From assembly GCA_942492905.1 (NCBI GenBank), contig OW818657.1, positions 3,224,001 to 3,288,000 of the forward strand: a stretch of 64,000 bases of DNA, in the 5' to 3' direction. The position numbers and the translations under genes were made by a program. Position 1 is the first letter of the stretch; each line of letters opens with the position of its first letter. This DNA is from CAIZWU01 sp942492905. GTDB lineage: Bacteria > Verrucomicrobiota > Verrucomicrobiia > Verrucomicrobiales > V1-33. This document shows, one piece after another, positions 1-8,725 of this stretch. Under the pieces are notes generated by a model. That model was not told the DNA's origin. It saw only the letters and a list, made by a program, of their open reading frames with translations, and did not search any database.

Positions 1-2
1 GG

Positions 3-632
3 CTCAGGAAAAGCCTCGGCTTTGCGGTGGATGATGTCGTCTTTGTCAGCGTCGGCCATGCCGTTCCTGTCAAGGGCTGGGACCTGCTGGTCCAGGCTTT
101 TGCCAAAGTTGCGGCCGTGGATGACCGCGCCCGCCTGCTGCTCGTCGGCAGCATGGACCGTTCCGAAGAACGCGCCGTCGCCGGGGCTCTCCGGGCGGAC
201 GTGGCCCGGCTGAACCTGACGGACCGGGTCACCTTTGCCGGTCACACCGAAGCCGTCTCCTCTTTCCTGCGGGCCTCCGAGGTCTTTGTCATGTCCTCGC
301 GCTCCGAGGGATTTTCCTATGCCTTGATCGAGGGGCTGGAAGCCGGTCTGCCCTGTGTCGCCACCCGGGTCGGCGTGGCGGAAGATGTCATCCGCGAGGG
401 GCACAATGGCCTGCTGGTGGAGCGGGGGCAGGAGCAACCCCTCGCCGAAGCTCTGATCACCCTCTGCCGGGATGATGCCCTGCGCCGCCGCCTCGCCCTG
501 AATGCTTTTGTGCCCGGCTGTATTCCCACCCTGCCGGAATATGCCGAGCGCCTTGCCCGGGAGATGGAAGGATTGCGCCTCACCCCAGGCCAAAATGCCC
601 CGGCCATGAACAACCATTCGTCCCATGCCTGA
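3..632 (+). CDS. GT4-family glycosyltransferase, 5' end outside the window
   Basis: This is the C-terminal part of a GT-B fold retaining glycosyltransferase, which transfers a sugar from an activated donor during exopolysaccharide assembly. The reading frame is already open at base 3 and reads through in-frame residues typical of the linker before the donor domain, so the GTG at 27 is internal and the true start lies upstream of the window. Visible are the VSVGH..VKGWD segment that opens the nucleotide-binding domain and the E-x7-E stretch SEGFSYALIEGLEAGLP. The last 8 bases overlap the next glycosyltransferase start, which implies an operon. Family membership is secure; donor and acceptor cannot be read from sequence. 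Confidence 0.85.
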   Translation, partial: LRKSLGFAVDDVVFVSVGHAVPVKGWDLLVQAFAKVAAVDDRARLLLVGSMDRSEERAVAGALRADVARLNLTDRVTFAGHTEAVSSFLRASEVFVMSSRSEGFSYALIEGLEAGLPCVATRVGVAEDVIREGHNGLLVERGQEQPLAEALITLCRDDALRRRLALNAFVPGCIPTLPEYAERLAREMEGLRLTPGQNAPAMNNHSSHA

Positions 633-1773
633 GTCGAATCCCAACCTTTCCGTCTGCATCGTTTCCCACAATGCCTACGGGGCGATCAGTGGGGGAACCA
701 AGGGCTTCATCGGGGGCGTCGAGTGGCAGACCAGTCTGTTGGCCCGGTCCCTCGCGGCACGGGGCCACCGGGTGAGTCTGATCACCTGGGACGAGGGCGG
801 CCCCCCGGAGGAAATCATCGAGGGCGTCCGGGTGATCAAGGTTTGCCGTCAAAACGAGGGGCTGCCCGGCTTGCGGTTTTTCCATCCCAAATGGTCCAGT
901 CTGACGGCGGCCCTCGCGAAAGCGGATGCGGAAGTCTATTACCACAACTGCGGCGAATGTGTCACCGGCCAGATGGCCCATTGGTGCGGGCGGCACGGCA
1001 AAGCCTTTGTTTTCTCCGCTGCCAGTGATGCTGACTGTGATCCGAGCCTGCCTGAATTGAAATCAATCCGCGAGCGGGTGCTGTATCGTTACGGGCTGCG
1101 GCGGGCGGACCGGGTGATTGCGCAGACGGAAACCCAGCGGCGTAAATTCAGCGCAAACTTCGGCGTTTCCCCGGTCGTGATTCCCATGCCCTGTCCTGGT
1201 CCGTCCGACGCGGAGTTCCAGCCGCCCCGGGCCGCTGGCGGGCGGGTGCTCTGGGTGGGCCGGGTCTGCCGGGTCAAACGTCCCGACCGCCTGGTGGAAA
1301 TGGCGGATGCCTGTCCCGGTCTGCAGTTTGATGTGGCGGGTCCGGTGTATGAAGATGAATACGCCCAGTCAGTGGCGCGGGCCGCGGCCACCCGCCCCAA
1401 TATCACCCTGCATGGGGCCGTCCCCCGCGCCCAAATGCCCGATCTTTACCGGAAAGCCTCGGTCTTGTGCTGCAGCTCCGATTATGAAGGTTTTCCCAAC
1501 ACCTTCCTCGAGGCCTGGAGCCACGGCCTGCCGGTGGTTTCCACGGTCGATCCCGATGGCCTGATCTCCAGCCGGGAACTGGGCCGCATCGCTGATGGCC
1601 CAGCCACGCTGTCGGACGCCATCAAGGAATTGCTGGGGCAGGATTCCCTCTATCAACGGGTGTCCGGCCAAGCCCGTTCTTATTACAAGGGCCACCACAC
1701 CATGGAGGCGGTGCTCCCCCAGTTTGAAACCCTTTTTGCCGGTCTTATCCGGGATTCCCGCCAGCCCTCATGA
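625..1773 (+). CDS. GT4-family glycosyltransferase
   Basis: A 382-residue GT-B glycosyltransferase, probably adding one sugar to the exopolysaccharide repeat unit at the cytoplasmic face. The N-terminal acceptor domain carries a glycine-rich loop (GGVEWQTSLLARSLAARGH). The donor domain starts near residue 208 (RVLWVGRVCRVKRPDRL) and has the E-x7-E motif at about E288/E296 (EGFPNTFLEA). Length is normal for the family. The ATG overlaps the preceding gene by 8 bases and its stop overlaps the next start as ATGA, so three glycosyltransferases are translationally coupled. Cysteine-rich residues around 100-130 (YYHNCGECV, HWCGRHG) are unusual but not diagnostic. Confidence 0.9.
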   Translation: MPESNPNLSVCIVSHNAYGAISGGTKGFIGGVEWQTSLLARSLAARGHRVSLITWDEGGPPEEIIEGVRVIKVCRQNEGLPGLRFFHPKWSSLTAALAKADAEVYYHNCGECVTGQMAHWCGRHGKAFVFSAASDADCDPSLPELKSIRERVLYRYGLRRADRVIAQTETQRRKFSANFGVSPVVIPMPCPGPSDAEFQPPRAAGGRVLWVGRVCRVKRPDRLVEMADACPGLQFDVAGPVYEDEYAQSVARAAATRPNITLHGAVPRAQMPDLYRKASVLCCSSDYEGFPNTFLEAWSHGLPVVSTVDPDGLISSRELGRIADGPATLSDAIKELLGQDSLYQRVSGQARSYYKGHHTMEAVLPQFETLFAGLIRDSRQPS

Positions 1774-2960
1774 CTCCATCCATCCCGGTCCGCAGGGTGG
1801 CATTGGCCACTTGGTTTCCCCGCAACCCCGCGACCCCGAAGGGAGGGGTCGAGGCTGTCAGTGTCAACTTGGCCGGCGCGCTGGCCCGCCAGGAGGGTCT
1901 GGAGGTCCACGTGGTGACGCTGGATGCCAGCATCCAGGAGCCGGAAACCACGGTCTGGCAGGGCATCACCATCCACCGGCTGCCCCGTGGCGGGGCCCCG
2001 TTACTGCGGTTTGCCACCGGGGCCGGCAGGAAGTTGGTCCAGGATTATCTGCGCGGACTCCAGCCGGATGTCGTTCATGCCCACGATACCTTCGGCATCA
2101 TGACCCTGGGTTTGGACCTGCCGCGCGTGTTTACGATCCATGGATTCATCCATGAGGACACCCGTTATGCCGGTGGCCTCAAAGCCCGGGGCCGCGCCTT
2201 GTTATGGAAACGCGCCGAGCTGGCCACGTGGGGGGAACAGCCGCATGTCATCGCCATCTCCCCTTATGTCCGGGAGCGGCTCGCGGGAATCGCCCGGGGT
2301 GTCATCCATGACATTGAAAACCCCATCGCCCCGGAATGTTTTGCGCTGGTCCGGGAAGAACAGGCCGGAGTCATTTTTTCCGCCGCCGTGATCTGCGAAC
2401 GGAAAAATACCCTGGGGCTGGTGCAGGCCTTCGCCCGCGTGGCCCGCCAGCATCCCGGAGCCCGGCTCCGCCTGGCAGGCCCGGTTACGGAACCAGCCTA
2501 CGGGGAAAAGATTCAGGCCTGCATCCGCGGGGCCGGACTGGAAGAATCCGTGCTCCTGCTGGGATCTCTCCCCGCCTCTATGGTCCGCGAGGAACTGGCC
2601 CGGGCCAGCATTTTTGCCTTGGTCTCCTTTGAGGAGGGCGCGCCGATGGGAATTGCTGAAGCGATGGCCGCAGGACTGCCCATCCTGACCTCCAACCGCT
2701 GCGGCATGCCCTACATGGTGCGCCATGGCGAATCGGGATTTCTGGTCGATCCCCGGGATCCCGCCGACATCGCGTGGCACCTGGATCAGTTGCTTTCCGA
2801 CGCCACGGGCCGCCGCCGCATGGGGACCCAGGCCCGCTCAGCCGCAGAACGCTTGTTTCATCCCGATCGGGTGGCGGAGCGAACTTTGGCAGTTTACAAT
2901 TCAGGATTTATCAAATATGAGTCTCAAATATTGCATTCCGCATGCAGCCGCGCCCAATGA
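1770..2960 (+). CDS. GT4-family glycosyltransferase
   Basis: A 396-residue GT-B glycosyltransferase, the third in a coupled series. It has the N-terminal glycine-rich acceptor loop (PKGGVEAVSVNLAGAL), the DVVHAHD motif near residue 105 that is common in GT4 enzymes, and the E-x7-E pair at about E289/E297 (EGAPMGIAEAMAAGLP). The ATGA overlap with the upstream stop argues for coordinated translation. The final 15 or so residues after YNSGF look like read-through, and composition drops sharply in GC there, coinciding with the start of the AT-richer block that follows. Sugar specificity is unknown. Confidence 0.9.
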   Translation: MTPSIPVRRVALATWFPRNPATPKGGVEAVSVNLAGALARQEGLEVHVVTLDASIQEPETTVWQGITIHRLPRGGAPLLRFATGAGRKLVQDYLRGLQPDVVHAHDTFGIMTLGLDLPRVFTIHGFIHEDTRYAGGLKARGRALLWKRAELATWGEQPHVIAISPYVRERLAGIARGVIHDIENPIAPECFALVREEQAGVIFSAAVICERKNTLGLVQAFARVARQHPGARLRLAGPVTEPAYGEKIQACIRGAGLEESVLLLGSLPASMVREELARASIFALVSFEEGAPMGIAEAMAAGLPILTSNRCGMPYMVRHGESGFLVDPRDPADIAWHLDQLLSDATGRRRMGTQARSAAERLFHPDRVAERTLAVYNSGFIKYESQILHSACSRAQ

Positions 2961-2966
2961 ATTGAG

Positions 2967-2995
2967 TTGACGCGCTGAATTTCACTCATTATAGT
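2967..2995 (+). promoter_or_regulatory. Sigma-70-type promoter for the beta-helix gene
   Basis: TTGACG at 2967-2972, a 17-bp spacer, and TATAGT at 2990-2995. The ATG at 3003 follows only 7 nt after the -10 box, so transcription starting there would give a leaderless or nearly leaderless mRNA. Position and box quality are seen directly; use in vivo is inferred. Confidence 0.6.
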
Positions 2996-3002
2996 AAATA
3001 TC

Positions 3003-4817
3003 ATGAATCCTAGTTCCCCCCTACCACTGTGGATTGCCTCCGGCATGGACATCTGTCGAAAAATCGCCGTGGGTTCGATTTTGCCCGTTTTGGTATTGAT
3101 CGCTCTGAGTACCGCTGCATTGGCCTATACGATGCCAAAAGGAGTTCCTAATGCTTGGATCGATCCTGCCGTTGCTGCGCCTGCCCGTCCCGCCAATTGG
3201 ACTTCGGATCAACCAGGGTATTATTATGTAGACTGGAACCAAGGCACCGACAGTGGTCGCGTCTATGGCAATCCGACCGCCCCGCGTAAAACTATCCCCA
3301 ATCCAGCCAAAGCTGGTTCGCGCATCGAACTAGCTCCCGGCACCTACGGTGGAGGGACATTGAGCTCAGGCATCTACAAAGGTGCACCTGAAACGGACCT
3401 TTCCGCTGCGGGCACCTCCGGAGCTTGGGTTGCTGGTAGTAGTGGCCCGGCTTGGCTTGTGGGAGCGGCTAACTTAAGTAGCGTGATGAGTGGTTCCATG
3501 GTTCTGCATGGCAGCTATTTTTATATTGATGGGATTAAATGGGCGCCAAGTCAGTATTATCGTCTACAGATCGGAAGTGGGGGGGCCAATTACGCGTCAG
3601 ACCATATTATGGTCCGCAACTGTGAGATGGATGGTGGCGGTGCCAGTGGCTCGTATGGAATGATTGTTGGAGGGAAGTTGGGGTATGTTGTCCAGCATAT
3701 AATTGTCTACAATAATCTTATCCATGGCTATGGAAACATGGCAACCACGGTTGATGAAGATAATAATGTATTCGCTACAGGCGACTACTGTTTTGATCTG
3801 TGGTTTATTAGCAATATTTGCCATACTTGCACGGCCGGGATTCGCGCCGGCAGTGCCGGAGGTGCTGCCGGGCCTGAAACTTGCATGAGGTTATACATTG
3901 CTGGAAATGATGTCTACAACATCCTTCAGTCCGGTATCTGGGTGAAATACTCGCAAGATGTGGTCTTTTCCTCCAACCATGTTCACAAAATTGTGGATAC
4001 ACCTTGGAGTCCATCCAAATGCATGGGGGCGCAGTATGCCCCCAAAGGTTTGTGGATCATTCACAACCGCCTTGAAGCGGGGCGCTATGGCGTTGCCATC
4101 TTTTCCACAGACGGGGACGGGGTAAAGGAAACATGGCCCGTCTACATTATCGGTAATATAATCACCGGCGCTCGGCAACCCAGCGGAACTTACAGCAACA
4201 CAGGTGGTTATGGGAATTGCGCCATCGGAATTTGGGGGTCGACCGAGCGTTATGTTATCGGAAATACGCTTCATGACAATTGTTCTGGTATCATGGCTCC
4301 AGGAAATATTGCATCCAGCCAAACAAGAATAGTAAATAATATAATTTCTGAAATTACAGAAGCAGGCATTGGTTCCGGGGCTGGTAAACATATTTGTATC
4401 GCGGAAGGTGCCAGCAGCACCAATACGACAATTGATTATAATCTATACCGCCAGACTGGGGGGAGTGCCCAAATCCGATGGAACGGAGGCGAATACAATC
4501 CTTTAACCTTCAGATCCGCTACGGCGGAAGGTGATCATGACCGCGAGGGAGACCCATTGTTTTTAGATCCTGCTAAAAAGTTATATGCTTTAAGGACAGG
4601 GAGTCCGGCAATTGATGCGGGGTCAAACACCCTCATTACCACCCTTGCCGCGAAGTATCAAACAACCTTTGGGGTTTCGATGCTAAAGGATTTTGCAGAC
4701 AATGCCCGGCAAATTGGGGCTGGGATCGATATGGGTGCTTATGAATTCACCGATTCCGCCGGGACGACGGCACCGATCCCGCCGAAGAACATCCGGGTCG
4801 TGCCGAATCCAAAATAG
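3003..4817 (+). CDS. Secreted right-handed parallel beta-helix protein with choice-of-anchor Q-like C-terminus
   Basis: A 604-residue exported protein. An N-terminal hydrophobic signal segment (ILPVLVLIALSTAALA) ends near residue 41. Residues about 190-480 show repeated short hydrophobic/Asn/Gly strands (VYNNLIHGYG, YIAGNDVYN, IIGNIITGA, VNNIISEI) typical of pectate-lyase-like beta-helices. The C-terminal segment GSPAIDAGSN ... IGAGIDMGAYEF matches the choice-of-anchor Q type. No exosortase signal follows. The fold suggests polysaccharide binding, epimerisation or lysis, fitting the exopolysaccharide context. The start could instead be the ATG at 3045, giving a more compact signal peptide. 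GC content is lower than in the flanking glycosyltransferases, suggesting separate acquisition. Confidence 0.8.
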   Translation: MNPSSPLPLWIASGMDICRKIAVGSILPVLVLIALSTAALAYTMPKGVPNAWIDPAVAAPARPANWTSDQPGYYYVDWNQGTDSGRVYGNPTAPRKTIPNPAKAGSRIELAPGTYGGGTLSSGIYKGAPETDLSAAGTSGAWVAGSSGPAWLVGAANLSSVMSGSMVLHGSYFYIDGIKWAPSQYYRLQIGSGGANYASDHIMVRNCEMDGGGASGSYGMIVGGKLGYVVQHIIVYNNLIHGYGNMATTVDEDNNVFATGDYCFDLWFISNICHTCTAGIRAGSAGGAAGPETCMRLYIAGNDVYNILQSGIWVKYSQDVVFSSNHVHKIVDTPWSPSKCMGAQYAPKGLWIIHNRLEAGRYGVAIFSTDGDGVKETWPVYIIGNIITGARQPSGTYSNTGGYGNCAIGIWGSTERYVIGNTLHDNCSGIMAPGNIASSQTRIVNNIISEITEAGIGSGAGKHICIAEGASSTNTTIDYNLYRQTGGSAQIRWNGGEYNPLTFRSATAEGDHDREGDPLFLDPAKKLYALRTGSPAIDAGSNTLITTLAAKYQTTFGVSMLKDFADNARQIGAGIDMGAYEFTDSAGTTAPIPPKNIRVVPNPK

Positions 4818-4877
4818 GTCCAAGGCAAAGCCGGTTGGACATCTATTTTGAATGCGGGCGCCTTGTTAAGGTATTTC

Positions 4878-6077
4878 ATGAAAGCAAAGCATCAAAATGT
4901 GGTCCTGATCGGCCCTATTACCTGCGACAAAGCTGAGTCTGTCGGAATTGTCAACGAATCGATTATAAATGGTTTGGGGAAGGAGTATGCATTTGTGCCC
5001 CACATAGCGACACGGGCCAAGGGGATGGCTCGTCAGGGGGATTTTAATGCGACCAACATATTTTACTTCATAAAGCATTTCATGGTTTGGTTGGCCTGTC
5101 TGGTCCGCACTACGCCTGATATAGCCCACTACGCGATCACCTCGCACTGGAATTTGGAAAAAAGCCTGATGCTTTTGAGGATAGCCAGTTTCTTTGGCGC
5201 GAAGACCGTGGGGCATTTGCATGGAGGATTGTTTTTGGAATATTTTAGAAGCCTGCAAGGTTGGCGGAAGAAATGGATTCTCCGCCAATTGGAGAATCTC
5301 GATGCACTGGTTGTTCTGAGCGAAGGCTGGAGAGAGGCCGTCATCAAGGAGGTGGGCTTGGCGCCGACCAAGCTGTTTGTGGTCAATAATCCGCTGAATT
5401 GGGAATTTGAACAGGCGGCATTGAGCATGCCCATTGAGCGGGAAACTGTAAATGTACTTTGTTTCGGTGTTATTGACCGGAAGAAGGGGGTGTTGGATAT
5501 ACTCCAGGCAGCGAAGATGCTTGGAGTGGATTGCAAGGTAAACTTTCAATTGGTTGGAACCGAGCGCGAACCGGGGGTATTCAACGAGATGGCGGCGATT
5601 ATGAAACAGGGAGATTTGAATTCCCAAATATCCTTGATGGGGGCCGTATTCGACGAAGCCAAAATCAAGATTTTCCGGGAGGCCGCGGTCTTTCTGCTTC
5701 CCAGTTATGCGGAGAATTTTCCGCTGGTGGTCCTTGAAGCCGCCGCCGCCGGGCTTCCCATCATCACCACCCGCGTGGGTGCCACTCCAGAATTTTTTGA
5801 AGACGGTGTTTCCGCTTTGTTTATTGATACGGGCAGTCCGCTCCAGATTGCGGAAGCTGTCCGCAGTTTGTTGGACTCTTCCACCAGGCGCAGTGAACTG
5901 GGTCTTGCCGCGCGGCAAGTCTTTACCTCGCGTCTTCAGAGGGATCACATCATGACGTCGATGGCCCGGGTCTATGATTCTGTTGCCGGAAGAAGCGATC
6001 CGGCTGCAGACGAAGTCAGTGCGCCGGCTGGAGTGGTTCGGGCAGCAACACCGGAGGCTCCGTTGCAGGGATCGTAG
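4878..6077 (+). CDS. GT4-family glycosyltransferase
   Basis: A GT-B glycosyltransferase of 399 residues from the ATG at 4878, which is preceded by a TAAGG sequence at a reasonable distance; a TTG at 4848 is in frame but less likely. The donor domain begins near VNVLCFGVIDRKKGVLDIL and contains the E-x7-E stretch AENFPLVVLEAAAAGLP. The C-terminal 25 residues are low-complexity. The gene follows the beta-helix gene by about 60 bp and shares its lower GC content and different codon use over its first 800 bases, so both may have entered the locus together. Specificity is unknown. Confidence 0.88.
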   Translation: MKAKHQNVVLIGPITCDKAESVGIVNESIINGLGKEYAFVPHIATRAKGMARQGDFNATNIFYFIKHFMVWLACLVRTTPDIAHYAITSHWNLEKSLMLLRIASFFGAKTVGHLHGGLFLEYFRSLQGWRKKWILRQLENLDALVVLSEGWREAVIKEVGLAPTKLFVVNNPLNWEFEQAALSMPIERETVNVLCFGVIDRKKGVLDILQAAKMLGVDCKVNFQLVGTEREPGVFNEMAAIMKQGDLNSQISLMGAVFDEAKIKIFREAAVFLLPSYAENFPLVVLEAAAAGLPIITTRVGATPEFFEDGVSALFIDTGSPLQIAEAVRSLLDSSTRRSELGLAARQVFTSRLQRDHIMTSMARVYDSVAGRSDPAADEVSAPAGVVRAATPEAPLQGS

Positions 6078-6189
6078 ATCTCGACGAAAAGGGGGCGGTT
6101 CCGGGCAAAGCATGCCGGAAGCCGGGGAATTTGAATCAGACCGGTTCCACCCGGTTCCCTAATTGGGCGCGACCTAAAACATCAATCAA

Positions 6190-7626
6190 ATGAGCTACGG
6201 CAGCAGTTTCCAGCAAAGGCTTTTTTATGCCGCCCCGGGATTTGTTAAAAATCTGGCAGCCACCTTCCACGGAAGCCGCGAAAAGAGACTTCGTCATGGG
6301 AGCTTTTATACTGCCCATTACCAGCGTGCCGAAGAACTCCAGTGGCGGCAGGATTATCACCTTTCACCGGAGTATCTGAAAAGCGTCCAATCCTTTCTTC
6401 AGGACGCCATTTCAACTTCACCCTACTATAAAAGGCTGTTTGCAGAAGCCGGGCTCGAGGCGGGCCGGATGACCTCGATCAGGGACCTCGGGGCGCTTCC
6501 GTTGCTGACCAAGGACGCCTTCCGCTCCAATATGGACAGGATCGTGCCGGCTGATTCCCACCAGGATAAGAGTCTGCATTGGGTGCATACCAGCGGCACC
6601 ACGGGGCTGGGACTCAGATTCCCGGAAACCAAGGAGTGTTTCCAGCGTGAATATGCCTACCGCTATCATAATTATGCGCAGGGCGGCATTTCCGTAGCGG
6701 ACCGATGGGCGATCTGTGCAGGCCATCCGGTGGCTGAGGCCAACCGGACCAAACCTCCCTTTTGGGTTTACGACCGCAGCAACGCCTGGCTGTTGATGTC
6801 GTCGGTGCATCTGACGGAGCAGAACCTTGTTTCCTACATCAGGGAGTTGGAAAGGTTCAAGCCAGCCCTCCTCGGGGGATATCCGTCTTCGGTTTATATG
6901 TTGGCTCTGGCCAACGAATTCCTGGGCCGTCCGGTCCAGCTCAAGGCGGTTTACACGGCATCGGAAACCTTGTTTGACTTCCAAAGGAGTGTTATCGAAT
7001 CATCCTTCGGTTGCCGGCCCCGCAGCTACTACGGAAATGCCGAACGCTGTGGATTTGCTGCGGAATGCGAACACGGTACTTTTCACTTCAAACAGGAGCA
7101 CAGCTACATGGAGGTTCTGGACGATGCCAACGCTCCCTCCGGGCCTGGCCAGATAGGCCGGTTGGTGGGCACCGGGTTGGGTAACCGGGCAACACCCTTG
7201 ATTCGATATGATGTCGGTGATCTGGCCGTGGTGTCACTCAAGGAGCGATGTGCGTGTGGCCGGGGGGGGCTTCTGCTGGATTCCATCGTAGGCCGGACCG
7301 AGGATTATATTGTGACTCCGGATTCCCGTTTTGTGGGCCGTCTCGATCATCTTTTCAAAGATGCCAAAAATGTCCGGATGGCTCAGCTTTATCAGGAAAC
7401 CCCTGCGGTGCTGGAAATCCGGATCGTCAAGGCACCCGGCTATACCAGCGATGATGAGGCAGAAATACTGAAGGAAGCCCGACGGCGGCTGGGTGATTCC
7501 ATCAAGATCGTTTTCGCCTATGTTGATGATGTGCAGCGGACCGCCACGGGCAAGTTCCGGTTCGTCCTGTCCAAGGTGGCTTCCAAACAAGCCTTCGGCA
7601 CCACTTTACCCTCTATTCCTGAATGA
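6190..7626 (+). CDS. CapK / phenylacetate-CoA ligase-like adenylate-forming protein
   Basis: A 478-residue member of the ANL superfamily branch found in capsule loci (CapK-like, annotated as phenylacetate-CoA ligase family). The P-loop-like signature HTSGTTGLGL lies near residues 133-142. An aromatic/acidic A5-type segment (YYGNAERCGF) and a C-terminal lysine motif (RTATGKFRFV, near residue 460) are present. Enzymes of this class activate an acid as an acyl-adenylate; in polysaccharide loci they are presumed to feed acyl or amino-acyl decorations, but the substrate is not established. The stop overlaps the epimerase start (ATGA), so the two are coupled. Confidence 0.85.
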   Translation: MSYGSSFQQRLFYAAPGFVKNLAATFHGSREKRLRHGSFYTAHYQRAEELQWRQDYHLSPEYLKSVQSFLQDAISTSPYYKRLFAEAGLEAGRMTSIRDLGALPLLTKDAFRSNMDRIVPADSHQDKSLHWVHTSGTTGLGLRFPETKECFQREYAYRYHNYAQGGISVADRWAICAGHPVAEANRTKPPFWVYDRSNAWLLMSSVHLTEQNLVSYIRELERFKPALLGGYPSSVYMLALANEFLGRPVQLKAVYTASETLFDFQRSVIESSFGCRPRSYYGNAERCGFAAECEHGTFHFKQEHSYMEVLDDANAPSGPGQIGRLVGTGLGNRATPLIRYDVGDLAVVSLKERCACGRGGLLLDSIVGRTEDYIVTPDSRFVGRLDHLFKDAKNVRMAQLYQETPAVLEIRIVKAPGYTSDDEAEILKEARRRLGDSIKIVFAYVDDVQRTATGKFRFVLSKVASKQAFGTTLPSIPE

Positions 7627-8552
7627 TGACCATCCTCATTACCGGCGGCTCCGGCTTTATCGGCAGCCATCTTGTCCAGCATTTTCAGGGCAGGGCCGCG
7701 GTGCGGGTGCTCGATAATTTCCGCAGTGGCCACCGGCGCAATCTGGAGGGATTCGAGGTGGAGATCATCGAAGGGGATGTGCTCGACCGCCCGGGGCTGC
7801 GCGCGGCCATGCAGGGGGTGGACTATGTCTTCCATCTGGCGGCGATGGTCAGCGTGCCGGAAAGTGTGGGCCAGCCGCTGGAATGTGAAACCCTGAATGG
7901 CATGGGCACTCTCAACGTGCTGGAGGAAGCCGCGGCGGCAGGGGTGAAAAAGGTGTTTTTCGCGAGCAGTGCCGCCGTTTACGGGGACAATCCCGTGGTG
8001 CCAAAGCTGGAGACGATGCTGCCGGAGCCGAAAAGCCCGTATGCGATCACCAAGCTGCTGGGGGAATACTACTGCCGGTTCTATCACGGGGAAGGCCGGG
8101 TGCCCACGGTGTGCCTGCGGTTTTTCAATGTGTTCGGCCCCCGCCAGGACCCCCGCGGCCCCTACGCGGCGGCAGTGCCGATTTTCATCGAAAAAGCCCT
8201 GCGCGGGGAGACCCTGACGATCCATGGGGACGGAGAGCAGACGCGGGATTTCATCTGTGTGACCGACATCGTGGCGGCCATCGTGCATGTCACCCTGACC
8301 CCCGGCATCACCGGCGTCTACAACGCGGGTTACGGCGGCATGATGACCGTGAACGAACTCGCCCGCCAACTGATCACCCTGGCGGGCTCTGCTTCGACCG
8401 TGCAGCATCTGCCGGAGCGGCCGGGCGATGTCAAACACTCCCGGGCGGCGGTGGAGCAGTTGGCCGCCACCGGATACCAGCCGGTGTGCGGGATGGAGCA
8501 AGGGCTCCGGGAGACGCTGGACTATTTCCGGGGCGTGGAGGCCGGGCGCTGA
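7623..8552 (+). CDS. NAD-dependent nucleotide-sugar epimerase/dehydratase
   Basis: A 309-residue extended short-chain dehydrogenase. It has the Rossmann motif TGGSGFIGSHL at residues about 7-17, a serine-rich catalytic segment (FASSAAVYGD), the catalytic Y-x3-K at Y140/K144 (SPYAITK), and the sugar-nucleotide binding region RFFNVFGPRQDPRGPYA. This is the pattern of UDP-GlcNAc/UDP-Glc 4-epimerases of the WbpP/GalE type. It would supply an epimerised UDP-sugar to the glycosyltransferases here. Two ATGs stand in tandem at 7623 and 7626; the first overlaps the CapK stop. Exact substrate is not determinable. Confidence 0.9.
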   Translation: MMTILITGGSGFIGSHLVQHFQGRAAVRVLDNFRSGHRRNLEGFEVEIIEGDVLDRPGLRAAMQGVDYVFHLAAMVSVPESVGQPLECETLNGMGTLNVLEEAAAAGVKKVFFASSAAVYGDNPVVPKLETMLPEPKSPYAITKLLGEYYCRFYHGEGRVPTVCLRFFNVFGPRQDPRGPYAAAVPIFIEKALRGETLTIHGDGEQTRDFICVTDIVAAIVHVTLTPGITGVYNAGYGGMMTVNELARQLITLAGSASTVQHLPERPGDVKHSRAAVEQLAATGYQPVCGMEQGLRETLDYFRGVEAGR

Positions 8553-8595
8553 GTTTTCACCGCCACGTGATAATCCTAAAAAGGACGCTGACGGG

Positions 8596-8617
8596 CCACC
8601 GATGGCACGGATGGTGA
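8596..8617. repeat. Short CACGGATG-type dispersed repeat fragment
   Basis: A fragment of the motif C-CACNGATGGCACGGATGG, which recurs around 33243-33265 in a related form. Such short units fill intergenic DNA throughout this window. Confidence 0.5.
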
Positions 8618-8659
8618 GGGTTTGGCGGCGTGGAACGGGACTTGATTGTGGGGTGGCCG

Positions 8660-8725
8660 GCGGTATCTTTTCATCCCTTTTTTAACTTTTCTCCTTTTCC
8701 GGCATTGCTGCCTTTTCCTGCTTTT
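8660..8725 (+). promoter_or_regulatory. Pyrimidine-rich leader before the deacetylase start
   Basis: The 66 bases before the ATG at 8726 are overwhelmingly C and T (for example CTGCCTTTTCCTGCTTTT immediately upstream) and hold no Shine-Dalgarno sequence. A very similar tract precedes the PrsR start at 28430. This may be an S1-protein-dependent translation signal; that is inference. Confidence 0.4.
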
